Shown here: positions 23,541-34,571 of the stretch, piece after piece
Position numbering within the stretch: position 1 is the stretch's first letter
How the letters are laid out: every line of letters starts with the position of its first letter
DNA from: Pyropia yezoensis
Taxonomy: Eukaryota > Rhodophyta > Bangiophyceae > Bangiales > Bangiaceae
Reading direction: 5' to 3'
Length of the DNA stretch: 64,000 nucleotides
Assembly: GCA_009829735.1 (NCBI GenBank)
Contig: CM020618.1
Span: 40,415,030 to 40,479,029 of the forward strand
Translations under genes and position numbers: made by a program
Notes under the pieces: generated by a model
Databases searched by the model: none
Told to the model about the DNA's origin: nothing
Seen by the model: only the letters and a program-made list of their open reading frames with translations

Positions 23541-25259
23541 TGGCGCTGCGACTGACGCAGCACTGCCGTTCAGGGGCACTCGGCCGCCGCCCCCCCCCGC
23601 CCCGGTACTTTCGTGTTTTTGGAGCCTTTTGAGTGCTTTTTTGAAGTGTCTCAGGTGAAAGCACAACGAAGGCTCCGATCTTTTCAAAGCGCGATGCGCG
23701 TCAGCCCTCATTGTCAAAAAGAACGATCAGCGTCCCCAACGCTTTTCCCAACGCTGGTCTTGGGCACTCACAGAGAGCCAGGTCCCAGATTCTCCAAAGC
23801 GACCTGACTTGGAGCAGAACGCCGGCGCCAAACGTTCGCCGGCCCTGGAAAAGTGGAGCACACTTTTCATGCCGCGGGGCGTAGTCTGCTACGTACCGAC
23901 TGAGCTCGCCCGACAGCGTGCGGGCCTAAAAAAGCACGGGAGAAAAGGGTGTACGCCCCACGCAATGAGGCCTTGGCTGCGCTACGTTGCAGGATGTTCC
24001 CCCTGGTTTTTTTGCGTCACCAAAACCCCCTCGCTCTCCAGCTCCCTGCTCCCGGTCACCGCCCGTACCCCCCCTCCGCCGTCGGCATCCCGTCGCCTGC
24101 GGCCACTGCCACCCCACCGTCGTACGCGCCATCGTTGCCGCGCGCTTCCATCGCCCCGCCCCATCCTCCGCCGCGGCACCCGCCCCCGTCCCCGCGACTC
24201 TCGGCGGCAAGAAAGCGGCAGCGGCAGCAAGGTCGGCGACGCGGCGGCGACACGGCGGCGGTGCTGTTGTGGGGGGTGGCGGGGCTGTGTGGGGGGGGAG
24301 CTGCAGGAGAGGCTGCGAGGGGGGGGGGCTGTGGCGGGTGGTGGTGGGGGGGCTGCTGGCGGTGCGCGGCGGTGCGGTGGTCCTCTTCCCGCGTGGGAGC
24401 TGGTGCTCGTGGTGGTGGGGGGGGGCCGCCGCTTTTTTTTTTTGCCGCCGCCGCCACCCCCGCCGCCGCCGCAGCGACCACCACGCCGGTGGCGCGGTGG
24501 GGCGTGGCTGCCGGCCGTGGCGGTTGCGGGGGAGGGACAACCCCCGCGGTGGGGGCGGCAAGGCAGCGGCAGCAGAATCAAGATCGTCGTCGCGTCGGCG
24601 TCACGGCAGCGGTGCTGTTGTGGGAGGGGGCGGGGGTGTGGGGGGGGGTAATTGGGGGGATGCTGTGGGGGGGTGTGCTGTGCGGGGTGCCGGTGGGGGG
24701 GCCATTGGAGGTGTGCGACGGTGTGATGGTCCTCTTTCTGGCTGGGTGCCGGCGCTCGTGGTTGTTGGGGGGGGCGATGGCAGCTTTTTTTTTGCCGCGG
24801 CCGCCACCGCCGCCGCCGCCATCCCCACCGCCACGCCGGTCGCGCGGTGGGGCGTGGCTGCCGGCCGCGGAGGTCGTGGGGGGGTGACGACCCCCGCGGC
24901 GGCCGCGGCACGGAGGCGGCAGCGGCGGCAAGGCCGGCGTCGCCCAGTTACCCGTATCCGCCCACGCCAAGCCCATGGCGTCTGCCTGCCGCGTCGCCAG
25001 ACGTCGCGTGCTACCTGCCAGTGTGTCTCCTGTGGTGCGCTTGACTGTCCTCCTGTCTCATAGCTGGTGTGAGCGCCGCGGCTGCCGACGTTTTTTGATT
25101 CTTTGTGTTTCCTTTCTTGATTCTTTGCATCAGCCCGTCGTTTTTCATGACCCCTCACTTTTCTACGTGCATTGTTTTGTGCTCTTTTCCTTGGCATTGT
25201 TTTTCTCTGTCCCATTGTTGAACATTGAAGGGCCTGTGAAGAACTTTCCAATGCCCGCG
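23541..25259. repeat. Left arm of a large inverted repeat (1.7 kb)
   Basis: Reverse complement of about 31182-32889, nearly identical by eye. The outer end is TGGCGCTGCGACTGACGCAG; the inner end is CCAATGCCCGCG. The arm contains two units of a roughly 350-bp GC-rich tandem repeat (about 24190-24950) and an AT-richer inner 270 bases. The arms enclose a Cys-rich gene and a DDE transposase. No target duplication was found at the outer ends. Confidence 0.92.
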
Positions 25260-26232
25260 TCCGCTGCTGCGCTCCACCCGCGTCGACCTCGCATGCTCAT
25301 CGACACTTGCTTGTTGCGCCGACGCGGTCAACCACCCGGCGCAGTTGCAGGAAAGGAAAGAGCGCGTCGCCCAGCTGCACCGCACGCACGCGGGGGGAGC
25401 TTGTGCCGCACGTCACAGAGGACCTTCCCCCTGATTGCCGATTGGCCAACTTTTGACGGAGGCGACGGAGCACGACCTGCATCGCCACTCTGCGATGGTC
25501 GGTACAGGGATCCAAACCATCCAGTGGCGGCAGCGCCGCTTTTGAGTGGCGTGAGAACGCGGCGGGTCGGCAGCAGAAGCGGTACTGGATGGGAACTCGC
25601 CTCGTGACTTGTGAGTGTGTGTATCGGGGGACGGTTGTTTACTTGCTTTCGGTTGCACTGGTATAGGCGATTCATGGCGGGCGGGGTGTGACGGGTTCGA
25701 TACTCCGCAGACGTAGCATTGGAGCTTAGTGTACCTGCAGGCCTGCATGCATGCCTTCGCGCTCCGTACCGTTGACGATCGGTATCCAGCTTTTATCGGC
25801 AGCTTGTGCTGGGGCGACCCACATTGGCAATCGTGCTGCGCGCCGTGCTGTACTCTGAAGCGCGCATGGGCACGGCCGCTTGTATATGCTGGAGGGAAGT
25901 GGAGAGCGCGAAAGACTGCCTCTAGAATTGTCTCGGACAGACTGCTGCATGACTAAGCGGTTGTGCGAAGGTGGGGTTCACCAGACAAGTGAGGGCAATA
26001 AGTGAACAGAGTAGGGCGCGGTGATGTGGCAGGGAAACGCACGGGGGAGAAACCGGCGAGGTGTTGGCGAGCGGGGCAATGCGCAAGCGAGCGCGCGCGG
26101 ACATAGGACGGTCCGAGGGCCATCGTGATGTGACGAAAGCGGCTGCAAAAGTTTGGAGGTGGCGAAATATCTGACATGAAAGGCAAAATGCCATAACCCG
26201 CGAGGGGAAAATCCATGAAAAGCACAAGACCC
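25260..26232. other. Unassigned stretch inside the inverted repeat
   Basis: About 970 bases of mixed composition with only short frames. I see no gene or repeat here. Confidence 0.5.
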
Positions 26233-27875
26233 TCAAGAGCGCCCAGAGCGGCAACGACGGAAGAACGACTCGAGGGCCTTCCTTTGACCAAAGGACCACT
26301 GGTCGGCGCTCGTCATGGCGGGGCGAAAAAGATCGACCAGCTCGTGGACGGTAGTACCCTCCCCCACAACGACCATCCCAGACAGCCGTTCATTGATCAT
26401 TACCTTCTTGACCAGGTCCAAGTACGCCACGTCTGTCTTCGGCTGGTAGTCCTCCTCGAATACGGTGAACACACCAGCCCCATCCATGTCCACAACCCGC
26501 CCATACCTCGACACAGGCAAGTCGGGCGCAGCACCTGCGGCTGCGGCACCATCCTCAACAATCCCAAGTGTATCAACAACACCATTGGCCCCCAGCCGCC
26601 CACCGTCACGGCTGCTCGGCCCGCGCAGCTGCATCGGCGAGGACCCCAGAACCATCGCACGCGTGGCTGATCGAGAGGCCGCCTGGGCAGATAAGCAGCG
26701 CTGGATCTGCCGCAGGGGGTCTCCCCCGGCGACCAGTGCACCGCGTCCACCCTCTGCATCGGCGTCTGGAGGGGGGGCAGGCAGGCCTCCAGACTGGTCG
26801 GCGGCCGCCAGTAGCTTTGCTGCAACGGGAGACTTCCCAGCAACGCGTCGCTGGTAAGCGGCGCGCAGGACCGCCATGTTGTCCTTGTGCGTCGTCGACG
26901 AGCTCTTTCCGCTTCTGCTGGCAATCTCCGCCAGGTTGTCCAGGTCAACAGACATGCATTCAACCTCTGAAAGCGCCTTTCGACGGGACGGCACGGCGGC
27001 AGCAGGCCCACCGCCCCTCCCCCCCTCCTCAACAGAGCTGCTGCTGCTGGTCCCCCCCGCCTCGTGCGCAGTGTGGAGGCGTGCCTTCGTGGCTGCGAGC
27101 TTGCGCGCAGCGGCAGCATGCGCAGCGTAACGCGTCTGGCTCGCCACGCGCGCCAGCTGGATGTACTCGGCGGTCAAGCTGGGCGCGTTGCACACCATGA
27201 CTGCCGGCGTCAAACGAAAAGCTCGCTTCCGCCGTACGACGTTGCGGTCTTTCACCACAGCCTGGAGGGCACGTGAATGACTCGCGTGAATAAAAAAAAA
27301 GCAGGATGGGTTGTTGAAAGCTCACAAAACGTCGAGACGAAAGTCAGACTACGTGCCAACGAAAAAGGGAGTGGAAAGTACCATTGACACGCTCTGCATA
27401 CGGCACCATGATGGGACGTGTGCCACATGGGGAGTTCGCCTCGTCCCCTCCCCCCCCCCCCCCCCCTGGCTGATCCTGCCACCGCCCCCGCCGCAGCGTG
27501 CTCCCCCGCACCACGTTTGAGGTACTGTACCACCAGCTCCCTTCTCTTCTGGAACCTCTCGCTCGTGCACGCCACTGCTTGCGCCAGGCGATAACGTACC
27601 GTCTCATAAATTGCCCCATAACGGATGGTCATCGGCTCGTGACCATCTTGAAGACAGAGGGCGCAGCGCAACTGCTTCTTGGACGAGTCGCTGCGTGGGC
27701 ACGACTTAGAGTCACAGCCCGCAGGGCCCAAGAGAAGCGCATCTCCCGGCTGCAGGTTGCAGCGACACTCCACAGTCGCCATGTCGCAGTTGCGAGCGTC
27801 ATGCTTGGGCGTTCCCTCCGCCGCCTGAAAACCGCAAAACCCGCACGTGGGATGGCCGCGCCGGCGTGCGGCCAT
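26233..27875 (-). CDS. Unknown Cys-rich protein, probably two exons, head to head with the transposase
   Basis: The first exon starts at ATG 27875 and encodes a Cys/His-rich head: TCGFCGF, then ECRCNLQPGDALLLGPAGC and RCALCLQDGHEP, likely zinc-binding. It continues as YRLAQAVACTSERFQKRREL. The donor is probably the GTAC at about 27385, beyond a G run (about 27450-27470) where the frame slips by one. A clean acceptor (CCCTCCAG) leads into 27261-26233, whose product has KDRNVVRRKRAFRLTPA, RYGRVVDMDGAGVFTVFEED and EGTTVHELVDLFRPA. I do not recognise the family. The gene diverges from the transposase at 28848 and lies between the same inverted-repeat arms, so it may be the element's second gene or a trapped host gene. 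Confidence 0.5.
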
Positions 27876-28847
27876 CGGAGGGAGTCTCCAAGGGTCCCCA
27901 CACAAGCAGGAAGTGCCGCCGAGCACGGAAGCGCGAAGGAGGTGAGAGGAAGCGCGGCGAGAGGCTCGCCAGACCTGAGGCGTCAGGCAGCGGACTCGTG
28001 GGGAAGCGACGGTGGGGTTGTGGGGGCGCGGCCCCAGGAGCGCGTTGTGGACAGTGGCACAAGGTGGGGACGGCGGGTGGGGACGCGCCGTGCGCGGCAA
28101 GCTGCGTTAGGGGCAGAGGGGGGGCCCCGTCGAGGCAGTGCGAGGCCCCCTGGGGTGTGGGGTGGCGCGGTGCAGCCTGACTGGGAAGGACGAGGAGAAT
28201 GTCAGGCAAAACATGGTCGATGCCCTTCAGGCCATCCCTGAACGTAGACGTTTTTTTTGCTTATGGCAACTCACCCTGAGGCACCGCCCCGCCGGAGAAG
28301 GGACCTCTGGACCTTCCAGAAGGGCAGTGGACACAGAAGCAGCTCGACTGGGAAGGACATGCGTGGGAGCGCAAACTGATCTGATTGACCAATGGACGAC
28401 CGGCACAGTGTTTTTGAAGTTTGACAAGGCTTCTCCCAGAGAAATCCCACAGCGCGAAAACGTAGGTCGATTCTTTGCTAGCATGCATGGGTGCCAGACT
28501 TCCCGGACCTGTCAGTCGGTGTTCTCGTCACTTTTCACTTTTTACAATCGCCCTTTCACTTCTCGTGGCGAGCGCCTGGCGGCAGCACGGGAAGCACTCA
28601 CGCGGTTGCTGGGTGCTGCCTGACGCCCAGGCCAGGCCCTCTGTCTCAGCGCTCGCTTTTCCACTCTCGTGCGCGACACCCACTTGCCTGCCTTTCCCCT
28701 TACCTTTCCCGTTCCCAGCCGGCTAGGCAGCCGCACAGCCCCTTCACAAACCCTCATTCCACCACTGCGTCTACCCCTGGCTCCGCTCCGTGCCGACGAG
28801 CTCGCGTTGCCCTGCCGCGTCCAAGACGGCTTTTTTTCTCAGACGCT
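27876..28847. other. Divergent intergenic region
   Basis: 972 bases between the two head-to-head start codons. It contains only short frames and a CT-rich run just before the transposase ATG (about 28700-28847). It presumably holds both promoters. No clear TATA box was assigned. Confidence 0.45.
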
Positions 28848-29957
28848 ATGACGTTTCCGGAGGACCGCCGCGTCCTGGTCCTCTCCTGGCTCATTGCCGG
28901 AGAAATGTCGCAGCCTGAAGCAGCGCGCCTGGGTGGTGTCGGCTCGGCTACCGTGTGGCGCTGGCTCGATGTCTACAAAAAGACGGGATCGTTCTGGCCT
29001 GACGACTCCCTGGGCCAGCGGCACTTTGACTGTGCCGTTTTCAACCCCAACTTTTTGCAGGCCGTGACGGCGCTGATCGTCGACTCTCCCGAGGCCTTCC
29101 TCGGAGAGATCTCAGTGACCTTGAGGCACCTGTCTGGGCTGCCTGGGTGGGAGGGGCTCCCTCACTCGCCGTCCACTGTGCTGCGCGTACTCTCTGCCGT
29201 GGGCTACACGCACAAAAAGATCATCACGCACTTCCGAGAGCGCGACGTCCAGCGCCGCCGCGCGTTCGGCCGCGCCATCAGGCGCGTGCCCATCAAGTGC
29301 ATCGTGAGCGCTGATGAGGTCCACAAGGACGGGTCTACCGACTACCGGCGGTACGGGTGGGCGCTTCGCGGGAGACGCGATGAGGCTCTCATTGCGGACC
29401 CTCGCCAAACCCCCCGCTTTTCTACCATGGCGGCTGTGTCTATTGACGGCGTGGTTGAGACGCTGACGTGCGCAGTGCCTCCGGCCTACTGCTCCCTGGA
29501 CTGGGCCTTTTTTATCCACCGCCTGGCTCCCAGTATGGGCATGTGGAACCCAGACCTGCCGGCTAATCGATGGACCGAGCAGGAGCCGAGGTCGGTGCTG
29601 CTCATCGACAATGCGGCTATCCACTCCGACGAGTGCGACGATCATGCTCGAGAATACGGCATCCTCGTCCTGCGCCTGCTCCCCTACTCTCCCGACTTTG
29701 CGCCGGTTGAGGGGGTCTTCTCCAATTTGAAGGCGTGGCTCTCGGCGGAGTCGGCGGATGACCGGCTGGGCGGCGTGACCATGCCTGACGGTTCCTTGAT
29801 GGGGAAAAATGTCCGGTTGATGATGGAGGTGGGCCTCGCGAGCATTTCCAAAGAGCAATGCGCGGGTCAGTTTGGTCGCGTGTATCGCGAATGGCTGCGA
29901 CAGGATTTACACATTGACGGGTTAATGGGAGGGCCTGACGTTATCGCAGAGATGTGA
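28848..29957 (+). CDS. IS630/Tc1-mariner-type DDE transposase, intact
   Basis: A 369-residue transposase with no interruption. It catalyses cut-and-paste transposition in the IS630/Tc1-mariner superfamily. Residues 1-60 hold a helix-turn-helix (MSQPEAARLGGVGSATVWRW). The catalytic triad reads D156 (IVSADEVHKDG), D254 (VLLIDNAAIHSD) and E288 (LPYSPDFAPVEGVFSNLK), with 33 residues between the last two, close to the family's usual 34. The ATG at 28848 starts directly before the DNA-binding domain. The flanks carry large inverted repeats instead of the short TIRs of ordinary mariners. An open full-length frame suggests recent activity. This kind is also known from protist and fungal genomes. Confidence 0.9.
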   Translation: MTFPEDRRVLVLSWLIAGEMSQPEAARLGGVGSATVWRWLDVYKKTGSFWPDDSLGQRHFDCAVFNPNFLQAVTALIVDSPEAFLGEISVTLRHLSGLPGWEGLPHSPSTVLRVLSAVGYTHKKIITHFRERDVQRRRAFGRAIRRVPIKCIVSADEVHKDGSTDYRRYGWALRGRRDEALIADPRQTPRFSTMAAVSIDGVVETLTCAVPPAYCSLDWAFFIHRLAPSMGMWNPDLPANRWTEQEPRSVLLIDNAAIHSDECDDHAREYGILVLRLLPYSPDFAPVEGVFSNLKAWLSAESADDRLGGVTMPDGSLMGKNVRLMMEVGLASISKEQCAGQFGRVYREWLRQDLHIDGLMGGPDVIAEM

Positions 29958-30199
29958 AATTGCATTCTTGATGAACACTCACTGGCGGCGCGCACGGATG
30001 GGAGTAACCCGGGGCCCATCATAGAAGGGACGATGGGAAAGCGCCCATGGAGCGCATCCGCCGGCCGCAGAGGAAAGCACACACGTGTCGGTCGTTGCTA
30101 CCACCACCGACGACTCTCCACCACCAACCCCCTCGCTCGGCGCGCCCCACTTGCCCTCAAATGAACCCCCCGCGGAAAAAAACAACTGCCGTCGCCCCC

Positions 30200-31175
30200 C
30201 CCTACCACCACGAGGACCAGCGCCCAGCCGGAAGGAGGACCACCGCTCCGCCACGCACCACCACCAGGACCCCCACCAGCACCGCCCCACTCTACCCCCC
30301 CCCAGAGCAACCCCCCGATCACCCCCGCCCAAATCTCGGCCCCCCCCGACCACAGCGCGGGTGCCATGACGCAGGCAGGACTCCGGCGTTGCTGCCGCTA
30401 CCGCCTCCTTGCCGCAGCCACGGCGGGGGTTGTCAATCCCCCGCGACATCCATGGCCTCCCGCCATGCCTCACGGCGCGACCGGCGTGGACACAGCGGTG
30501 GCGGCGGCGTCTGCGAGGGTGGAGTTCGCGGCGAAGGGTGTGCCGGCGGCAGAACAAAAAAGGACCATCTGTCCCCCACACCACCTCGAGCCCCAGCCCC
30601 CAGGCGGTAAACGAACCACCGCACCGCCACACACCGCCAGCAGGCCCCCAACCAGCACCCACCACGGTACACCCACAGCATCCCCCGGATCACCCTCCCC
30701 CACAGCCCCGCCGCCCCCCACAACAGCACTGCCACCGTGACGCCGCCGCGACGCCCACCTTGCCACTGCTGCCGCTTCCTTGCCGCCACCACCGCGGGGG
30801 TCGTCTCTCTCCCGCAACCGCCACGGCCGGCAGCCACGCCCCACCGCGCCACCGGCGTGGTGGTCGCTGCGGCGGCGGCGGGGGTGGCGGCGGCGGCGGC
30901 AGCAAAAAGAGGCCGCGGCCCCCCCCCACCACCACGAGCACCAGCTCCCAGCGGGAAGAGGACCACCGCACCGCCGCGCACCGCCAGGAGCCCAACCACC
31001 AGCACCCCCCACAGCACCCCCCCCCCGGAGCCTCTCCCGCAGCACCCCCCCCCACAGCCCCGCCACCCCCCACAACAGCACCGCCGCCGTGTCGCCGCCG
31101 CGTCGCCGACCTTGCTGCCGCTGCCGCTTTCTTGCCGCCGAGAGGCGCGGGAACGGGGGCGGCGCAGGGGCAGGC
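30200..31175. repeat. ~350-bp tandem repeat, three diverged units
   Basis: A GC-rich unit recurs with landmark ACCACCGC at about 30239, 30616 and 30961 (spacing 377 and 345). Two more units lie in the right inverted arm (about 31702 and 32050) and two in the left arm. Each unit has a C-rich half with CACAACAGCACCGC and a half reading GCCGGCAGCCACGCC. The many long frames across it are artefacts of composition. Confidence 0.85.
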
Positions 31176-31181
31176 GCGGGC

Positions 31182-32889
31182 ATTGGAAAGTTCTTCACAG
31201 GCCCTTCAATGTTCAACAATGGGACAGAGAAAAACAATGCCAAGGAAAAGAGCACAAAACAATGCACGTAGAAAAGTGAGGGGTCATGAAAAACGACGGG
31301 CTGATGCAAAGAATCAAGAAAGGAAACACAAAGAATCAAAAAACGTCGGCAGCCGCGGCGCTCACACCAGCTATGAGACAGGAGGACAGTCAAGCGCACC
31401 ACAGGAGACACACTGGCAGGTAGCACGCGACGTCTGGCGACGCGGCAGGCAGACGCCATGGGCTTGGCGTGGGCGGATAGGGGTAACTGGGCGACGCCGG
31501 CCTTGCCGCCGCTGCCGCCTCCGTGCCGCGGCCGCCGCGGGGGTCGTCACCCCCCCACGACCTCCGCGGCCGGCAGCCACGCCCCACCGCGCGACCGGCG
31601 TGGCGGTGGGGATGGCGGCGGCGGCGGGGGCGGCCGTGGCAAAAAAAAGCTGCCATCGCCCCCCCCAACAACCACGAGCGCCGGCACCCAGCCAGAAAGA
31701 GGACCATCACACCGTCGCACACCTCCAATGGCCCCCCCACCGGCACCCCGCACAGCACACCCCCCCACAGCATCCCCCCAATTACCCCCCCCCACACCCC
31801 CGCCCCCCCCACAACAGCACCGCTGCCGTGACGCCGACGCGACGACGATCTTGATTCTGCTGCCGCTGCCTTGCCGCCCCCACCGCGGGGGTTGTCCCTC
31901 CCCCGCAACCGCCACGGCCGGCAGCCACGCCCCACCGCGCCACCGGCGTGGTGGTCGCTGCGGCGGCGGCGGGGGTGGCGGCGGCGGCAAAAAAAAAAAG
32001 CGGCGGCCCCCCCCCACCACCACGAGCACCAGCTCCCAGGCGGGAAGAGGACCACCGCACCGCCGCGCACCGCCAGCAGCCCCCCCACCACCACCCGCCA
32101 CAGCACCCCCCCCTCGCAGCCTCTCCTGCAGCTCCCCCCCACACAGCCCCGCCACCCCCCACAACAGCACCGCCGCCGTGTCGCCGCCGCGTCGCCGACC
32201 TTGCTGCCGCTGCCGCTTTCTTGCCGCCGAGAGTCGCGGGACGGGGGCGGGTGCCGCTGCGGAGGATGGGGCGGGGCGATGGAAGCGCGCGGCAACGATG
32301 GCGCGTACGACGGTGGGGTGGCAGTGGCCGCAGGCGACGGGATGCCGACGGCGGTGGGGGGGTACGGGCGGTGACCGGGAGCAGGGAGCTGGAGAGCGAG
32401 GGGGTTTTGGTGACGCAAAAAAACCAGGGGGAACATCCTGCAACGTAGCGCAGCCAAGGCCTCATTGCGTGGGGCGTACACCCTTTTCTCCCGTGCTTTT
32501 TTAGGCCCGCACGCTGTCGGGCGAGCTCAGTCGGTACGTAGCAGACTACGCCCCGCGGCATGAAAAGTGTGCTCCACTTTTCCAGGGCCGGCGAACGTTT
32601 GGCGCCGGCGTTCTGCTCCAAGTCAGGGCGCTTTGGAAAATCTGGGACCTGGCTCTCTGTGAGTGCCCAAGACCAGCGTTGGGAAAAGCGTTGGGGACGC
32701 TGATCGTTCTTTTTGACAATGAGGGCTGACGCGCATCGCGCTTTGAAAAGATCAGAGCCTTCGTTGTGCTTTCACCTGAGACACTTCAAAAAAGCACTCA
32801 GGAGGCTCCAAAAACACAAAAGTACCGGGGCGGGGGGGGGCGGCGGCCGAGTGCCCCTGAACGGCAGTGCTGCGTCAGTCGCAGCGCCA
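31182..32889. repeat. Right arm of the large inverted repeat
   Basis: Reverse complement of 23541-25259. It includes two tandem-repeat units. A second copy of most of this arm (34572-36163) lies after the N gap and is probably the same DNA assembled twice. Confidence 0.92.
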
Positions 32890-34071
32890 TGCCCTCGCCT
32901 CGCCCCTTTCCCCCTTCCCCCTTCCCCTCTTTCTCCCATCCAGCCCACCGTCATGGAGAATTCAAGGGGTAGCAGCGGAGGTACGAGGCTGCTCGTGACC
33001 AGTAACAGTGTGCGCCGCCCACTCCAGTGATCACCTGCGACCTGGTGGCCGCGGGGCGCCGGGCGCAGCATACAGAGTCCGCTGGTGCCGTCTCCGCGTG
33101 GCCGCTCCGAGGGCTAATGCCGCTGCCAGTTTAGTATGGTTGTACGCCCGCTCTGGATGTAGCATGGGGGGGGGGGGTGTCTAATTCTACCGGCGCCACG
33201 AGGCAGCAGCACAGAGTCGCCTGGTCAGGCGGCGTGCTCTCATCGCCCGGCATTCCCAGACAATCCCTTCGTCACGTGGTCGTCCAGGTGGAAGAAATCA
33301 GCGAAGGCAGGCCCTGTCGTGAGGAGCGGGCAAGCTGTGTCACCGTCAAAAGGGGGGAGGGGAGGACGGAAAGCGGCCGCCAGTCGGCAGCATCTGGCTT
33401 TAGGCAGTGGGGGGAGGGGCACAGAGGACCGCAGGGGAGAGCGTTCATTGCCCTCACCACTCTTGATACTCACAGCGACGGGAGGCGGGGCGGCTTCTCC
33501 CGCAGGACCTGCTGGACTGAGGAATGGAGGCGGTGCGCCGCATCGAGGCGAGGTTTTTCGGGGTCCCCACAGCCAGTTCCAGTAACTTTGATCAACTTTG
33601 TCCACCTAGGGGACTCCAGGGGTAAACGGAGAGAGCGGGAAGAGTTTTTTGTGGGGGCAGGTGGTGAGACGTTGGGAAAAGGGGAAGGGAGGAAGCAAAG
33701 CGAAGTGAGCAAAGCGAAGCATCACTGTGTGGAGCTCGCCGTGAAGGCGGCGATGGCGGCAGCCGTGTAAAAAAGGCTGTTGGTGTTGCTGGCGGGGTGG
33801 AGCACGTGGCAGCGGCGGCGGAGCTGAGGTCGGGCATTGGGTGGCCAGCAACGTCGGCGGTGTGCGTGGCGGCCGTAGCGATGGGAGGCGACCCCTGCGG
33901 CATCCCCAGGAACAGCCGTGCCGCGGTGACTGAGATGGAAGCGCAATGCTGCAACGTATCAAGCGCAGGCTGAGGCGGGGAGCGCCGAGGAGCGAGGGAT
34001 GCCACTCGAGGCTGGATTGGCTGGCAAGAAAACTGCATTTTCTGTAAGCAATGTGCTGTGACCTGCTGTGA
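31302..34071. repeat. Segment duplicated across the N gap, copy A
   Basis: 2,770 bases nearly identical to 34572-37347 in the same orientation. Copy A ends exactly at the gap and copy B begins exactly after it. Beyond the inverted arm (32890 onward) it holds the same minus-strand exon as copy B (about 33605-33240). Confidence 0.95.
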
Positions 34072-34571
34072 NNNNNNNNNNNNNNNNNNNNNNNNNNNNN
34101 NNNNNNNNNNNNNNNNNNNNNNNNNNNNNNNNNNNNNNNNNNNNNNNNNNNNNNNNNNNNNNNNNNNNNNNNNNNNNNNNNNNNNNNNNNNNNNNNNNNN
34201 NNNNNNNNNNNNNNNNNNNNNNNNNNNNNNNNNNNNNNNNNNNNNNNNNNNNNNNNNNNNNNNNNNNNNNNNNNNNNNNNNNNNNNNNNNNNNNNNNNNN
34301 NNNNNNNNNNNNNNNNNNNNNNNNNNNNNNNNNNNNNNNNNNNNNNNNNNNNNNNNNNNNNNNNNNNNNNNNNNNNNNNNNNNNNNNNNNNNNNNNNNNN
34401 NNNNNNNNNNNNNNNNNNNNNNNNNNNNNNNNNNNNNNNNNNNNNNNNNNNNNNNNNNNNNNNNNNNNNNNNNNNNNNNNNNNNNNNNNNNNNNNNNNNN
34501 NNNNNNNNNNNNNNNNNNNNNNNNNNNNNNNNNNNNNNNNNNNNNNNNNNNNNNNNNNNNNNNNNNNNNNN
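34072..34571. other. Assembly gap of exactly 500 N
   Basis: A run of 500 N, a round number typical of a scaffolding placeholder and not of a measured distance. Confidence 0.99.

Noticed and set aside
24000-25250. Several 200-360 codon frames on both strands in the inverted arms
   Set aside because: They recur with the ~350-bp tandem repeat and are low-complexity; the same frames appear in every arm copy.
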